Origin: Salvia splendens
Lineage: Eukaryota; Streptophyta; Magnoliopsida; Lamiales; Lamiaceae
Length of the DNA: 64,000 bases
Assembly (NCBI RefSeq): GCF_004379255.2
Contig: NC_056049.1
Location: 11,206,063 to 11,270,062 of the forward strand
Direction: 5' to 3'
The notes beneath the pieces are model-generated. The model did not search any database. It was not told where the DNA came from and was given only the letters and a program-made list of their open reading frames with translations. Positions within the stretch are counted from its first letter, which is position 1. Each line of letters starts with the position of its first letter. Of this stretch, positions 33,999-44,030 are shown in pieces. Both the position numbers and the translations under genes were made by a program.

Positions 33999-34710
33999 TG
34001 ATGGGGTACGTACTAAACAAGCCCAATAGCAGTAACGGCCCATCAGCCCAAAGCCCAAGGAAGAGTATCAGTTCGGCATTACCAAAGAGTTCGGCCCTAG
34101 CCTACAGCTCGGTAAAAGCCGACCAATCAGTTCGGCATTACCAAAGAGTTCGGCCCCAGCCTACGGCTCGGTAAAAGCCGACCAATCAAGCTCTACTCTC
34201 AGATCGGCAAAAGCTGCTCGGCAATAGTTCAGCAGTTCGGTCTCAGTATTCGACCGAACTGGGAGATAGTGGACCCATGCAGAACCTCCACGACCTCCAC
34301 TACATGATCTATTTAGTGGTGGACCCATGCAGGATCTCATGACCTCCACGACATCCACGACATACTTAGTGGTGATGTAAGCCACGACCTAGTTAGTGGT
34401 GATGTAAGCCACGACCTAGTTAGTGGTGATGTAAGCCACGACCTAGTTAGTGGTGATGCAAGCCACGATTTTAGTTCAATGTATAAATAGAACTTAGATC
34501 AGAAGGAGAAGAGAGCTCTCTAGACACAAAAGATCATATAGCAAGTCTGTATTTGTAAGCTGTAAACCAGATCAAGCAATACAATCTTGCCCTCCTTTCT
34601 TCCCGTGGACGTAGATTTACCTCAGTAAATCGAACCACGTAATTCCTTGTGTCGTGATCTATATTTTCATTACCTGCATTTACTACCATCAAAAATTCGC
34701 CCAACCATCA
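33999..34710 (+). repeat. 5' LTR of the Tat-type gypsy
   Basis: 712 bp. A 59-bp unit starting AGTTCGGCATTACC is repeated at 34070-34128 and 34129-34187. A 27-bp unit (CCACGACCTAGTTAGTGGTG...) occurs three times at 34382-34462. A TATA box lies at 34482-34489. Confidence 0.97.
34482..34489 (+). promoter_or_regulatory. TATA box in the 5' LTR
   Basis: TATAAATA within TGTATAAATAGAAC, about 230 bp before the LTR end. The equivalent copy in the 3' LTR is at 44514-44521. Confidence 0.65.
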
Positions 34711-34711
34711 C

Positions 34712-34731
34712 TGGCGCCGTCTGTGGGAAAC
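34712..34731 (+). promoter_or_regulatory. primer binding site of the Tat-type gypsy
   Basis: TGGCGCCGTCTGTGGGAAAC one base after the LTR. It equals the site of the left-edge copia in its first 18 bases. Confidence 0.8.
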
Positions 34732-34791
34732 AGAGAACCAAATTTGTGATAAAGCGAATTTTTGACCCTTTTTCCACCCCAAAAAAAAAAA

Positions 34792-36903
34792 ATGCATACC
34801 AGATCACGTAACACCCATAATACCGTTCGTGATAACCCTGAGGAAGCTAGTCCAGCCCGCAGGTCTGGAAAACAGCCTCGGGAGAAATCTACTTCCAGTT
34901 CTCACGGAGAAGGAACAAGCCGCTCAAAGACTCATCGCACCGAGTCTTCCCAGCAGCCCGATTTGAACGAGGCTGTCAAATTGTTTTTGGCCGAGAAGCA
35001 GGAAGAGTTCTTAATTTTCCTGCAAAAGAGCCAAAAGCCGGAGACGAAAACGGTGGATTCTCCCTCCTCATCCAGACATGAAAGTCACTACCGCAGTAGT
35101 GCTGTGTCTTCCAGGAAGAAGAATCCTCAACCCCGACATGTTCCTGTTCCTCCTCGGTACCGGAATCACAGGAGAACTCCATCTCCTCCATACTGAAGAG
35201 ATGTCGGGTTCGCCATGTACGGAGCATTGAAGACTCCGTTCTCGGACGATATCACTCGAACTCCCTTGCCACAGAACTACCGAACTCCGTCGATGACTTA
35301 TGACGGGTTAGTGGATCCTCATGATTTCTTGGGACGCTATCAGTATAACATGGCGAACCAGGGTCTCAATGAGGTCCATATGTGCAAGCTGTTTCCCGAG
35401 CTGCTTATCGGGAACGCAAGAAGGTGGTTCGATAGCCTCCCCCAAGGCAGCATTAGATCTTACCGAGATCTAATGGATGCTTTCCACAGGAGGTTCTTTC
35501 AGAAAGCGGAAGCCCGAATCACTTCGGCTCAGCTGCTTTCTATACGTCAAGGTCGCGACGAAAAGATCAGCGACTTTATGACGAGATTCCACCAGGAATG
35601 CCTACAAGTAGATGATCTCAATGATCTACTTGTCATTTCGGCATTCCAAAATGGAATCCTGCCCGGAGCTCTCTACAGAAAGCTCGTGGAATGCAGTCCG
35701 CAAACAGCTCAAGAGATGTGGGACATTGCGGACCAGTTCTCCCGTGCCGATGAGGCAGACCGTCGCAAACGGTCTTTAGACAGCTCATCCCGAGGAGACA
35801 GGAGGAAGCCCGATCATAGCGATCAGGGACATCCTCGCCGAACTCCTTTTGGCGATCAGGGACATCCTCGCCGAACTCCTTTTGAAAGGATTCAAAGGAC
35901 TCCGGTGCAAGACCGATTGGGACCACGTCTCAATCCTGAGAAGCCGCCCGCTCAGTTCGTACCATTGAACAAGTCGAGAGCGGAAATTTTCGAACTGCAT
36001 TCCGATATGTTCGAAAAACCAAAGCGGATGACGAAATCGGCCGCGCGTCGACCTCAGGATCAATATTGCTCCTTCCATCAAGACCACGGTCACGATACCG
36101 AGGAGTGCCGACATTTGGCTGCAGGTATTGATGCTCTTGTGAAAGCAGGGACGTTAAAAAAATACCAAAGCAAGCAGCCGAAAAAGAACAAAAAGCAAAG
36201 AGGTGCAAAGTGCGCTCCTCAGGATCTGAAAAAGCAACAGGACCCTGAAGACGATGACGAGCTGCAATATGATGGAGTAATCCTGACTATTGATGCTCTC
36301 CCTGCCGGGAAGACTAAATCGTCCCTGAAGTCAGAGCGCAGAGGCTTCAATCGAGAGGAACCAACGCATAAAAGGCTGAAGCAGGACGAAGTGATTACAT
36401 TTTCAGATGCAGATCCCGTCCCGGCCATCTCTCCTCATCAAGACGCTATTGTCATCCAAGCCGGAGTGGCAAACAAACTGATCCACAGAGTGTTTGTGGA
36501 TACCGGAGCGTCAGTCAGCATTCTTTTTAAAGAATGTTTCGATAAACTAGAAGTGGATCCAGCTCGGCTCAGTCCGGCTCCACTTCCTCTGAAAAGTTTC
36601 GCCCAGGAGGACACCCGCCCTGAAGGTATTATCAGCCTTCCGATCACGGTGGGAAAAGCGCCTACAAGCTCCAGTACGATGATCGAGTTCTTTGTGGTAA
36701 AAGCTCGGTCCCCGTACAACATCATCTTGGGAAGAGACTGGCTCAACGCAGTTCGGGCCGTTTGCTCTACTTATCACCTCACCATCAAGATTCCCACTAA
36801 AGGTGGGATAGCGGTCATTCGAGGTGATCAAAAGAGAGCAAAAGAGTGTCTGCAGATTGCGCTTAAAAGTGCCGAGCAATCAGATCGGCATCATCAAGCA
36901 TAG
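34792..36903 (+). CDS. gypsy Gag-protease, with internal TGA
   Basis: ATG 34792 starts MHTRSRNTHNTVRDNPEEAS, a basic, Ser-rich N-terminus. TGA at 35194-35196 interrupts the frame, which continues open without change from 35197. The next methionine is at 35215. Numbering from 35215: capsid domain about 20-195 (MCKLFPELLIGNARRWFDSL and RFFQKAEARI), a tandem DQGHPRRTPF repeat near 203-222, a Cys/His block YCSFHQDHGHDTEECRHL near 284-301 in place of a plain CCHC knuckle, and protease with FVDTGASVSI (Asp 429) and IILGRDWLNA. The frame ends at TAG 36901-36903, in frame with pol. Gag packages RNA; the protease cleaves the polyprotein. The TGA may be a point mutation, so full Gag may not be made from this copy. 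Confidence 0.9.
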
Positions 36904-39900
36904 CAATCACAGCAGCCGGAGTCTGAGGCAAGCGAAATGACCGAAGTCACACCAGAGTCGAACTCAATGACCGTTCAGTTATACGAAGATGATCCATCCA
37001 GAACGGTCAAGATCGGTTTCGCGGGAACGCCTCTACTCCGGGAAAAGACCATCCAGCTCCTCAAGGAGTACAAAGATGTCTTTGCATGGTCTCCGTTGGA
37101 CATGACCGGAGTGCCCCCTGAGGTAATCACTCATCGGTTAAATATTGATCCTTCAGTCCGGCCTATAAAACAGAAGCAAAGACTCTTTGCGGCAGAAAGA
37201 AATCAAGTCATCCATGACGAAGTCCGCCAATTATTGAAAGCGGATGTATTATTCGAGGTGAAATATCCTTCTTGGGTGGCCAATCCTGTGATGATCAAGA
37301 AAAAAGAAGGAGGATGGCGGATGTGCATAGATTTTACCGATCTAAACAAGCACTGTCCTAAAGATTGCTATCCCCTTCCGAACATAGATAAAAAAGTAGA
37401 AGCTTTGATCGGCTTCGAAATTTTCTGTTTTCTTGATTTATACAAAGGCTACCACCAAGTTTTAATGGATGAGAATGATGCTTCAAAAACGGCTTTCATT
37501 ACTGACTTCGGCATCTTTGCTTATAAAAAGATGCCATTCGGTTTAAAGAATGCCGGAGCCACATATCAAAGGATGGTAGATAAGCTTTTTCGGCATTTGA
37601 TCGGAAAAGAGGTTGAAGTGTATGTTGACGACATAGTCGTCAAAAGCAGAAGCACCTCGGAGTATGAAGACAACCTCAAATCCACCCTCGACGTGCTCAA
37701 AAAAGCCAACCTCAAACTCAATCCCCAAAAATGTACCTTTTTGGTAGATTCGGGAAAGTTTCTGGGTTGTTGGGTTTCAAGGGACGGACTCAAGGCAAAT
37801 CCCTCAAAAATTCAAGTTGTTCAGAACATGGCGATGCCGAAATCCATACATGATGTGCAAAGACTAACTGGATGTCTAGCCGCACTGAATAGATTCCTTT
37901 CCCAAGCAGCCGAAAAGCAACTACCGTTCTTCAAAGTATTGAAAAAGGCACCAAAGTTTGAGTGGGGAGCCGAGCAGAAAAAGGCTTTTGACGAGCTCAA
38001 AAGTTATTTAGCCAAGCTTCCAATTCTCTCTGCTCCAACAGATGCCGAAGTGATATTCTTATACTTAGCGGCATCAGATCAAACCATTAGCGCGGTGCTT
38101 GTACGAGAAGAAGGCCTAAAGCAGCTTCCCATCTACTTTACAAGCCGAGCATTAAGAGGTCCAGAAACAAGGTATCAACCTCTGGAAAAAATTGCTCTGG
38201 CGTTAGTAAATGCAGCAAGGAGACTGCGGCCATACTTCTATGCTCACAAGGTATGCGTCTTAACCGATCTGCCACTTCGGCAAGTTTTGACCAAGCCAGA
38301 AGCATCAGGCAGAATCGCCAAATGGGCCATAGAGTTGGGAGAACACTCAATAGAATATCTACCTCGGAAAGCCATCAAGGGACAAGCCTTGGCAGATTTT
38401 CTTGCAGAAGCAAAGTTCGATCAAGCAATCCCTGTTATTGCCGAACAGAAAAATCCTGTCAATGACGAACTAACACAGCCCCAAGAATCCGAAGTAGAAC
38501 CGCCGGACTGCTGGAGTGGATTCGTAGATGGAGCTTCGAATAAGACGGGAAGTGGAGCTGGTATTCTACTTATCGCTCCCGACGGACACGAGGTAACTTA
38601 TTCACTTCGGTTCTTATTCCCAACTACTAATAACGAAGCCGAATACGAAGCCCTCCTTGCCGGACTTCACTTAGCGCAAAGTCTATTTGTCAAATCTCTC
38701 AAAATCCATTGTGATTCACAAGTCATAGTGAATCACATGCTGGGTACAAGTGAAGCCCGAGATGAGAGGATGAAAAAATACTTGGACAAAGCGCAAAGCA
38801 TTAGCCGAAGTTTCTCTTATTTTCGGATAATCCGCATTCCCAGAGCGGAAAACAGCCGAGCAGATACTTTAAGTAAGTTGGCCTCATATCCGAGCTCAAA
38901 GGTGGAGGAATTACTACACCGAAGCATTGATGAAGCTGAGGTACATTCAGTAACCAGCTCGCCGAACTGGATGACGCCGATCTTACAGTATCTAGATCAA
39001 GGACAACTGCCCGAGGATAAGAGAGAAGCTCGGAAAATCACATGCCGAGCACTTCGATATGAACTTCATGAAGGAGTCCTATACAGAAAGTCCTACCTTC
39101 AACCGTTATTGCGATGTGTAGGACCAGAAGAGACGGACTACATCCTTAGAGAAGTTCATGAAGGATCTTGCGGTAGCCACATCGGAGCTAGAGCTTTAGC
39201 TAAAAAAGTTCTGAGATGGGGATATTATTGGCCAACTTTGGTACAAGAAGCAGTGCAGCTCGTCAAGACATGTACGAAGTGCCAAATTCATGCAAATATC
39301 CCAAGGATGCCGCAGACCGATCTATGTGCTATGCAAAGCCCTTGGCCTTTTATGCAATGGGGCATAGACATAGTAGGACCACTACCACAAGCTCCTCGGC
39401 AAATGAAATTCCTTATCGTTGCCGTGGATTACTTCACGAAGTGGGTGGAGGCTGAGCCATTAGCTACGATAACGAGCTCGAAGGCATTGGATTTCGTCTG
39501 GAAGAACATAGTGTGCCGATTTGGCATACCCCACATCCTCATTTCGGATAATGGGACTCAGTTCACCGACAAGACATTCAAGAATTGGTGCCAAGAGCTG
39601 AATATTCAACAGCGGTTCACTTCGGTCTCCCACCCACAAGCAAACGGACAAACGGAGGTAACAAACCGTATCTTGGTGAAAGGGTTAAAAGCTCGGTTAG
39701 AACAAGCCAAAGGACAATGGGTAGAAAATCTCCCTCAAGTCCTATGGTCCTACCGAACTACACCCAAAACCTCCAACGGTGAAACTCCGTACAGTCTGGT
39801 GTACGGCACTGAAGCCGTGATTCCGGTTGAGATCGGCGTACCCAGTCCCCGAACTCTAAATTTCTCCTCAGAAATGAATGATGACGGACTGAGAGCCGAA

Positions 39901-40200
39901 CTAGATCTGGCCGAAGAAAGAAGAGAATTGGCCTGCATAAAAGCAGCCAAGTACAAGGAGCAAGTAGCCCGGTATTATAACCAAAGGGTGAAAAAGCTGC
40001 AATTTCAAGTGGGAGATCTCGTCTTGAGAAACAACGAAGTAAGCCGAGCAGAAAAGCTGGGCAAACTCGAACCCACATGGGAAGGTCCATATCGGGTGTC
40101 AGAAGTCCTCGGCAAAGGGTCTTACAAATTGACTCACATGTCAGGAGAACAAGTACCCCGAACATGGTACATTTCCAACCTCAAGAAGTTCCATTTGTAA
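36904..40200 (+). CDS. gypsy RT, two RNase H domains and integrase
   Basis: The frame is open from just after TAG 36901-36903; the first methionine is at 36937 and gives 1087 residues. RT lies at about 60-290, with FLDLYKGYHQ and the catalytic EVYVDDIVVKS (YVDD 229-232). The first RNase H (about 365-490: YLAASDQTISAVLVREEG) has weakened acidic positions. A second, archaeal-type RNase H begins CWSGFVDGASNKTGSGAGI (about 525) with EYEALLAGL and HCDSQ. Integrase: zinc finger with CTKCQ, then the DDE triad D811 (GIDIVGP), D871 (SDNGTQF) and E907 (GQTEVTNR), D(35)E spacing, and a C-terminal GDLVLR/GPY module. All catalytic residues checked are present. Translation must pass the TAG or start internally. 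Confidence 0.93.
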   Translation, partial: QSQQPESEASEMTEVTPESNSMTVQLYEDDPSRTVKIGFAGTPLLREKTIQLLKEYKDVFAWSPLDMTGVPPEVITHRLNIDPSVRPIKQKQRLFAAERNQVIHDEVRQLLKADVLFEVKYPSWVANPVMIKKKEGGWRMCIDFTDLNKHCPKDCYPLPNIDKKVEALIGFEIFCFLDLYKGYHQVLMDENDASKTAFITDFGIFAYKKMPFGLKNAGATYQRMVDKLFRHLIGKEVEVYVDDIVVKSRSTSEYEDNLKSTLDVLKKANLKLNPQKCTFLVDSGKFLGCWVSRDGLKANPSKIQVVQNMAMPKSIHDVQRLTGCLAALNRFLSQAAEKQLPFFKVLKKAPKFEWGAEQKKAFDELKSYLAKLPILSAPTDAEVIFLYLAASDQTISAVLVREEGLKQLPIYFTSRALRGPETRYQPLEKIALALVNAARRLRPYFYAHKVCVLTDLPLRQVLTKPEASGRIAKWAIELGEHSIEYLPRKAIKGQALADFLAEAKFDQAIPVIAEQKNPVNDELTQPQESEVEPPDCWSGFVDGASNKTGSGAGILLIAPDGHEVTYSLRFLFPTTNNEAEYEALLAGLHLAQSLFVKSLKIHCDSQVIVNHMLGTSEARDERMKKYLDKAQSISRSFSYFRIIRIPRAENSRADTLSKLASYPSSKVEELLHRSIDEAEVHSVTSSPNWMTPILQYLDQGQLPEDKREARKITCRALRYELHEGVLYRKSYLQPLLRCVGPEETDYILREVHEGSCGSHIGARALAKKVLRWGYYWPTLVQEAVQLVKTCTKCQIHANIPRMPQTDLCAMQSPWPFMQWGIDIVGPLPQAPRQMKFLIVAVDYFTKWVEAEPLATITSSKALDFVWKNIVCRFGIPHILISDNGTQFTDKTFKNWCQELNIQQRFTSVSHPQANGQTEVTNRILVKGLKARLEQAKGQWVENLPQVLWSYRTTPKTSNGETPYSLVYGTEAVIPVEIGVPSPRTLNFSSEMNDDGLRAELDLAEERRELACIKAAKYKEQVARYYNQRVKKLQFQVGDLVLRNNEVSRAEKLGKLEPTWEGPYRVSEVLGKGSYKLTHMSGEQVPRTWYISNLKKFHL

Positions 40201-40479
40201 GAGACAGTCCGGTCAGTCAATCTTGTGTCTAGTTCGGTCCTAGGGGTATGTGCTTTCTTTGTTTTTTACTTGTTTTTCATGTTTGTCTATATGCGTTTTG
40301 TCTGTCTATGTGCGTGTCGTCTCTTACAAATGTTACTGAGGTATCTTGTTCTTCGAAGGCTGATCCCCTTTTTAGAACATATATAAGCCAACGATTGTGA
40401 GTCCAAGCTTCTAAGGAGGATACAAGACCACAATTCAGCTTAAGAAACAAGCAGTTCGTCTGAAACGAACTGCAACAAA

Positions 40480-40685
40480 GGGAAAGTCCGATCCACGCGA
40501 TAAAACTCGCCGAATTAGGACAAGGGAAAGTCCGATCCACGCGATAAAACTCGCCGAATTAGGACAAGGGAAAGTCCGATCCACGCGATAAAACTCGCCG
40601 AATTAGGACAAGGGAAAGTCCGATCCCTAAATTAGGACAAGGGAAAGTCCGATCCGAGCGATAAAACTCGCCAAATTAGGACACA
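40480..40685 (+). repeat. 44-bp tandem repeat, 4 to 5 units
   Basis: Units starting GGGAAAGTCCGATCCACGCG begin at 40480, 40524, 40568, 40612 and about 40641. The fourth is shortened to about 29 bp. The first three are identical. They lie between the pol stop and the antisense genes. Confidence 0.95.
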
Positions 40686-40690
40686 AGCTT

Positions 40691-40770
40691 AGTCCGGTCA
40701 AAGAAGTTTACTTCATAAGACCAAAGACGAGTCCGGTCAAAGGAAGTTTACTTCATAAGACCGAGGACGA
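40691..40770 (+). repeat. two-unit 40-bp repeat
   Basis: AGTCCGGTCAAAGAAGTTTA... occurs twice with small changes, directly after the 44-bp array. Confidence 0.85.
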
Positions 40771-40907
40771 GCACGATGAAATTTTTTTTCGCTGAGCTGT
40801 AAATACGCAGTGATAGAAGCGAAATGAAGATTTCATTTATTAAAACTTGTTCGGCATACAACTCCGCTGCCCTACGAGAAGGCGTTACGCTATTATAAAG
40901 GACTATT

Positions 40908-41770
40908 CTACTGTCCCTGGTTGCTAAAGTTGAGCCATCTATTCACAAAATCCTCGTGAAGCCGAGTTCGGGCGTTCTCGGCAGCTGAAGAATAAGCAGG
41001 TCGACGAGGTGCTCTAATCGACCTACCGCCTCTTCCCTGAGCCCGGGAAGCTCTAGCACCTCGGCGGTGAAGAGTCTCTTCACGAAGCATTTGTTGATCT
41101 TGCTCACTCATAATCACAGCTCCTCTACGAACTTCAGTCCGTCCTTGTCTTGACGTTTCCGGTTGCTCCTGAGTCCGTTCTCGTCTTGACGTTTCCGGCT
41201 GTTCCTGAGTTCGTTGCTGACTTGGAGTAGGGTTTTGAGCAAGTGAATCAGGGGTTTGAGCTGGAGTGCGACCATCTGTTGGCAGGAAATGCCTAAGGAA
41301 TCTCTCGATTGAGGGACGCCGGGAAAGAATGATGTCGTACCGAGAAGCCCAGCGCCGCAATGATTTCACGACTTGTTGGCAAGCCGAGCTCTCCAGCGCA
41401 TTGTTCCTCCGGAGTACGTGATATTCCTCCCACAGTTCGTCAACTCGTTCCTGAACTTCAGAGATGGTCATTCCCCGCGCCTGCAGATAAAATCCTCATA
41501 CGCAGTCCTCTCAGCGACGGCAGTGTTCAGCTCGGCCTCCAGATCTTTCTTTTCGGACTCTAAGTCCTTATTGTCGGCCTCCAGCTTCACTAAACAAGCC
41601 AAGAGTTCGTCATTCTTCATCTGGTCAGCTATGGCTTTTTTCTCAGCTTCGTCTAAAGCGGAAGAGTACAGCTGCTTCCAGTGAAGTACCTCCAGCTCCT
41701 TAAGAGTTAAGAATACAAAGCAGCCTATGTCAGTTCGGCATTTCAGTTTGCTGAGCAGGTAGTAAACCAC
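40908..41770 (-). CDS. second antisense coding region, two overlapping frames
   Basis: The upper frame (41770-41468) reads ELEVLHWKQLYSSALDEAEK and KDLESEKKDLEAELNTAVAE, a strong coiled coil, and probably begins after a splice acceptor (AACTCTTAAG) near 41,699. It stops at TGA 41468-41470, which overlaps ATG 41469-41471 of the next frame as ATGA. That frame (41471-40908, 187 residues) starts MTISEVQERVDELWEEYHVL, has a 13-residue RERTQEQPETSR-type repeat and an Arg-rich region, and ends NRWLNFSNQGQ. The overlap most simply marks a small indel in a once continuous frame. Function unknown. It could be a downstream exon group of the gene at 41921-43787. Confidence 0.6.
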
Positions 41771-41920
41771 AACAGGAGTAAAAGAGAGTACGAAAAGCTA
41801 TACGAAGACACAAGTGCAGAAAGAAGAATCTTTTCATTCATAAGAAAAAATTTTTTACACGAGGGCTTCAAGGCCATTTTACAAGAAGGAAGAAACTAAA
41901 CTAAGAGAAGGGAGACGAAA

Positions 41921-43787
41921 TCATACTCCGCCAGCTTCGTCTCCGGCTCCTCGGTGAAGTTCAGCTTCCTTCTCCTTGTCTGCCTCAGCTTCAGCCTCGG
42001 CCTCCTTGCTCCCCCCAGCCTGCTCGGTGGCCCCATCACCGATCAGCAGCACCTCTTGCTCGGCCTGCCTGTCTCCGGTCTGCTGATCAAGCAGCTCGGT
42101 CTCACCCTCTCCGTGGAAAATTGGAGCGGGTGAAACTGGCCCTAAAGAGGCAAAGATAGCCTCCATATTCTCGTCCCGGTCAGCTCGGCAACTACGAACT
42201 CGGTCAGCAGAAAGCAGGACCGAGGACGAAGCAAGCTCCTCAAGGAGCGGCAGACTCTGGAGACGAGCTGCTATCTCTCGACCGTACAGCGGCAGAACGA
42301 CTTCGGGCCCCTGCTCGGCATTATCGGTCATCAGTTTCAGCAGATCACCGACAAAGGCCGAAAATTGATTGCTCAGAAAGAGTTTCTCCGCGAAAGCACG
42401 GAGAACCTCCCCTTGGGCAACCACGGCGGCAGCATCCCTCCGTTTCGTCTGCTCTCGCTGGATGACGAGCTGGTTTTTGGCAAACTGGGCTTCATCCTGG
42501 GCCGAGATCCTAGCAGCTTTGGCCTTCTCAAAGTCGGCCTTAGCCTGTTCGGCCTGGTGACGAGCTGCCGCCAACTTCCTCTGCATCTCAGCATAATCGT
42601 TGGACGCTTTGGAGAGTTCAACGGCGACGAGCTTGGAGAGCATATCGTTCCTCTGAAAATGGAAAAAGGAAAAAGTCAACCGAGGGGCCACAAAAAATAC
42701 AGGAAAAAAAGCAAGGCCAGCAAATCAAGAAGAGAATTCACCTCGGCGAAGTCCGTGGGCCATAAAAATGGCTCACAGATATGTTCCGAAGGAGGCGCCA
42801 AGACCACGTCTTTCTCTGGCGCTCTTGGGGGCTTCTGGGTCTTCCCCTTCCCCTTTGCCGAAGTGGACTCCGGCTTTTTTGGATCCGAAGAAGAGGTCTT
42901 CTGCCTCTTCGGATTCTTCTCGGCATCAGGCGCCGAGCTGGTAGCCTCCTGTTTCTCCGGCTCCTTAAGCTCGGAGGATTTGCGGCTAATCTTATTCAGC
43001 ATGTACACTGCCAAAAAGCAAGAAAGCAAAGTTAGTTTTCGCCACAAAAGCAGTAAGGCACAAAAAAGAATTCCTCACCCTCGGTCTCTTCATCCGAAGA
43101 CGAGGAGTCGAACACGAAGTCGCCCTTGACGAGCTCAGACTCCAGGTACTGCTTCCTAATCATAGGAATCTTATTGAGCTCGCCCTCGAGCTCGTCCAAC
43201 GGTTCTAACCGAGGATGAGGAATCACGGACTTCGGCCCTCTCCAGGGAAAGCCCGGAGCCGCTGTCCTATTATAAAAAAAGAAGCGATGTTGCCACTTTG
43301 GCCACTTGGTTTTGCAGAAGGCCCTAAAAGGCTGTAAAGGGATCAAGTAAAACCAAGATCCTTTTCTCTTAAACTGGAAAAAATTAAGGATTGCCCTCAA
43401 AGACAGATCCTTGTCTAGCCTACGCAGTTCGGCAGCAAAGGCCGATAAGTGCCTCCAAGAGTTCGGAGTCACCTGACCTAAAGGGAGTTGAAAAAAATCT
43501 AGCAGCTCTACAAAGGCAGGGGGAAGAGGGAAACGAAGCCCGCATTCCAAGCCGGCTTCATAAACGGTGGCGTAACCCTCCGGCGGCGAGTCAGCCCTAT
43601 GAAGGTCGTCGGGAATCGCAACCTTCCCCCCAGGAAAAAAATATTTTTCGTGTAAGGATATCACAGTATCCTTACTCAAGATGCTGTGAAAATACTCTAC
43701 GGTCTTCTCCCCGGATTCTTTCCGGCTAGAAGACCCCTTATCCCCTTTCCTACCGCTACCTGACTCAGAAGAAGAAGAAGAAGACAT
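41921..43787 (-). CDS. antisense accessory gene of the gypsy, three exons, intact
   Basis: Exon 1 is 43787-43079, exon 2 43007-42742, exon 3 42652-41921 on the minus strand. Introns 43078-43008 and 42741-42653 start GTGAG/GTGAA and end GGCAG/TTCAG. Exon lengths (709, 266, 732) give one uninterrupted frame of 568 residues plus stop. Exon 1 starts MSSSSSSESGSGRKGDKGSS and contains a globular domain (SPPEGYATVYEAGLECGLRF, then PLPPAFVELLDFFQLPLGQV) of the type Pfam calls putative gypsy-type transposon domain (PF04195). Exon 2 is Lys/Glu-rich and nuclear-signal-like (NPKRQKTSS). Exon 3 is a long coiled coil with an acidic tail. Antisense accessory ORFs are known in Tat-lineage gypsy elements; their role is not established. 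Opposite strand to gag-pol, between pol and the 3' LTR. Confidence 0.85.
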
Positions 43788-43820
43788 AGTTCTTACTCTT
43801 TGAAAGTCTGAAGAAAGGAC

Positions 43821-43829
43821 GTATTTATC
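43821..43829 (-). promoter_or_regulatory. possible TATA box of the antisense gene
   Basis: The minus strand reads CTGATAAATACG about 35-45 bp before the ATG at 43787. It would give a short leader. The 3' LTR is only 200 bp further upstream and could supply enhancer function; this is inference. Confidence 0.4.
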
Positions 43830-44019
43830 AGATTCGGAGAAGATTTCAAAATCATCGCACCGTTTCGAATCCCACCTTTTCAGGATTCAACGGCCGGATT
43901 TTACTGTCGCATTTAATGCAGTCACGCGCAAGGCACGTCCCCTGACGTCAGCCTCCCCCGTACCTTTATCCAGAATGCCGAAGTGACTCGCTTCGCCGAA
44001 GTGATTCACTTCGCTTTTC

Positions 44020-44027
44020 GGGGGGGG
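44020..44027 (+). promoter_or_regulatory. polypurine tract of the Tat-type gypsy
   Basis: A G8 run followed by TAG directly before the 3' LTR at 44031, the expected primer site for plus-strand DNA synthesis. Confidence 0.8.
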
Positions 44028-44030
44028 TAG

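Noticed and set aside
34161..34385. Minus-strand 74-residue frame present in both gypsy LTRs
   Set aside because: It is duplicated only because the LTRs are identical; it crosses promoter-region repeats and has no domain.
35633..40165. Antisense frames opposite gag-pol
   Set aside because: Shadows of a long GC-balanced coding region; no splice or domain pattern, unlike the real antisense gene at 41921-43787.
40480..40685. CRISPR-like array
   Set aside because: The 44-bp units are directly adjacent with no unique spacers, lie inside a plant retrotransposon, and have no cas genes.
42365..43129. Plus-strand frame of 254 residues opposite the antisense gene
   Set aside because: It runs across the antisense introns and is the complement of coiled-coil codons.
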